Positions 62,821 through 64,000 of a stretch of 64,000 bases of DNA are shown piece by piece (position 1 is the stretch's first letter; each line of letters begins with the position of its first letter). The notes below the pieces were generated by a model. The model made no database searches, had not been told where the DNA came from, and saw nothing but the letters and a program-made list of their open reading frames with translations. The position numbers and the translations under genes are program-made. Origin of the DNA: Streptomyces bacillaris. GTDB taxonomy: Bacteria > Actinomycetota > Actinomycetes > Streptomycetales > Streptomycetaceae. The stretch spans positions 6,448,001 through 6,512,000 of the forward strand of contig NZ_CP029378.1 in NCBI RefSeq assembly GCF_003268675.1. The letters are read 5' to 3'.

Positions 62821-64000
62821 ATGACAGGACCCGCGGTCCCGTTCCGCGAAATCGTTCTGAAGGTTCACAGCAGGTGCGATCTGGCCTGCGACCATTGTTA
62901 TGTCTACGAACATGCTGATCAGAGCTGGCGAACCCGGCCGAAGACAATCTCTGACCATGTTGTTTCCCGGACGGCTCGACGCCTGGCCGAACACGCCAGG
63001 ACCCACGCCCTGCCCTCCGTGACAGTGATCCTGCACGGAGGGGAGCCCCTGCTCGCCGGACCGGCCCGACTGCGCCTGGTCTGCGAGGAGTTCACCTCGG
63101 CCCTGGCGGGCATCGCCGAACTGGATCTGCGGATCCACACCAACGGCCTCCAGCTCAGCCCCCGTTACCTCGACCTGTTCGACGAGTTCGACGTCAAGGT
63201 GGGCATCTCCCTCGACGGCGACCGCGCCGCCAACGACCGCCACCGCCGCTACGCCGACGGCCGCAGCAGCCACGCCCGGGTCCTCAAGGCCGTGGACCTG
63301 CTCCGCCAGGAGCGCTACCGCCACCTCGACCTCGGCCTCCTCTGCACGGTCGACATCGCCAACGACCCGGTCGCGGTCCTCGACGCGCTCACCGAACTCC
63401 GGCCGCCCCTCATCGACTTCCTCCTGCCGCACGCCACCTGGGCCGAGCCGCCACCGCGCCCGGACGGATCGCCCACCGCCTACGCCGCGTGGCTGCTCAC
63501 CGTCTTCGACCGCTGGCAGGAACAGGGGCGGCCGGTGCCGGTCCGCCTCTTCTCCTCGGTCCTCTCCACCCTCGACGGCGGCCCCAGCCTCACCGAATCC
63601 CTCGGACTCGCCCCCACGGACCTGGTCGTCGTCGAGACCGACGGCCAGCTGGAGCAGGTCGACTCCCTCAAGAGCGCCTACGAAGGGGCCGCCGCCACCG
63701 GCTTCGACGTCTTCACCCACAGCTTCGACGAGGTCGCCGCGCACCCCGGGGTCCGAGCGCGCCAGCTCGGCCTGGCCGGGGTCAGCGCGACCTGCCGCCG
63801 CTGCCCCGTCGTACGCTCGTGCGGCGGCGGGCTCTACACCCACCGCTACAGCCCGGCAGGCGGCTTCGACAACCCCTCCGTCTACTGCGCCGACCTGGCC
63901 GCGCTGATCCGGGGCATCGAGGAGCGCACGGCCGCCGCCTGCGAGTCGCCCGCCGTCCGAGACCCGGGCGAACTGCTCGCCGCCCAGCAGGATCTGACCC
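62821..64000 (+). CDS. fxsB: radical SAM/SPASM peptide-maturase FxsB, 5' part
   Basis: 393 residues seen; the gene runs past the window end. The radical SAM cluster motif CDLACDHC (Cys19, 23, 26) is followed by YVYEHADQSW, VILHGGEPLLAG, RIHTNGLQLSPRYLDLFDEFDVKVGISLDG, and the auxiliary-cluster SPASM region ATCRRCPVVRSCGGGLYTHRY. This is the FxsB pattern: a 3-residue-cyclophane-forming enzyme acting on FxsA. The ATG lies directly after GGGGGA, a very short ribosome-site spacing, so the start is less certain than the family call. Confidence 0.92.
   Translation, partial: MTGPAVPFREIVLKVHSRCDLACDHCYVYEHADQSWRTRPKTISDHVVSRTARRLAEHARTHALPSVTVILHGGEPLLAGPARLRLVCEEFTSALAGIAELDLRIHTNGLQLSPRYLDLFDEFDVKVGISLDGDRAANDRHRRYADGRSSHARVLKAVDLLRQERYRHLDLGLLCTVDIANDPVAVLDALTELRPPLIDFLLPHATWAEPPPRPDGSPTAYAAWLLTVFDRWQEQGRPVPVRLFSSVLSTLDGGPSLTESLGLAPTDLVVVETDGQLEQVDSLKSAYEGAAATGFDVFTHSFDEVAAHPGVRARQLGLAGVSATCRRCPVVRSCGGGLYTHRYSPAGGFDNPSVYCADLAALIRGIEERTAAACESPAVRDPGELLAAQQDLT

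Overview
This is chromosomal DNA from a high-GC filamentous actinomycete, almost certainly a Streptomyces of the S. griseus group. GC is very high, GTG starts are common, and many genes overlap by ATGA or GTGA. The gene set (SepF-like SflA, DUF5685, I78 inhibitor, FxSxx peptide system) is typical of the genus. A 299-residue secreted protease closely matches streptogrisin B of S. griseus from memory. I see no rRNA or tRNA gene, CRISPR array or prophage.

Layout. 0-24.3 kb is mostly core: a HAD hydrolase, an orphan iron-box siderophore ATPase, SCP2 protein, tlyA-nadK-recN, a glycosyltransferase, pucR, a MerR regulator facing a class-IV aminotransferase, a GH15 hydrolase, pyrG, an ADP-ribose Nudix enzyme, an AfsR-like ATPase-TPR protein, ald, and the operon parA-like / small basic protein / scpA / scpB / rluB. 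24.3-30.0 kb is an NAD and ADP-ribose block: pnuC, nadR-like, nrtR, ADP-ribosylglycohydrolase and two YcgL-type nucleotidyltransferases, with a palindromic operator over the first promoter. 30-36 kb holds a Rieske lipoprotein, DUF1304-TetR, then aroH-tyrA-cmk-plsC-der. 36-41.4 kb has Streptomyces-type hypotheticals, a glycosyltransferase pair, a WYL regulator and an I78 inhibitor. At 41.47-42.55 kb an IS5-family element and a related 172-bp MITE sit side by side at a CTAG site that is also the stop codon of a PAP2 phosphatase. 44-49.2 kb: MFS exporter, acyl-CoA dehydrogenase, sflA, a Cys-tailed DUF5685 protein.

49.3-59.6 kb is a probable sulfur-compound uptake and oxidation cluster. It has two amino-acid-type binding lipoproteins, two permeases, one ATPase, an FAD/NAD(P) protein, two flavin-dependent monooxygenases and DUF1684. 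A 23-codon Cys-ending leader peptide, of the kind that precedes sulfur genes in actinobacteria, lies upstream of the divergent lipoprotein gene. The monooxygenase pair plus polar-amino-acid ABC transporter recalls Bacillus routes that recover cysteine from S-alkylated cysteines.

The right end (60.9-64 kb) is the most distinctive. A SLOG-fold protein and a DUF4231/SLATT-type membrane protein stand beside an FxSxx-COOH RiPP pair: a 55-residue precursor ending FNSAL and its radical SAM/SPASM enzyme FxsB, which runs off the window. FxsB-class enzymes make a three-residue Phe-to-Ser cyclophane. The neighbours suggest a peptide-linked signalling or defence locus, which is inference.

Starts were chosen by ribosome-binding site, operon overlap and remembered family N-termini; no search was run.
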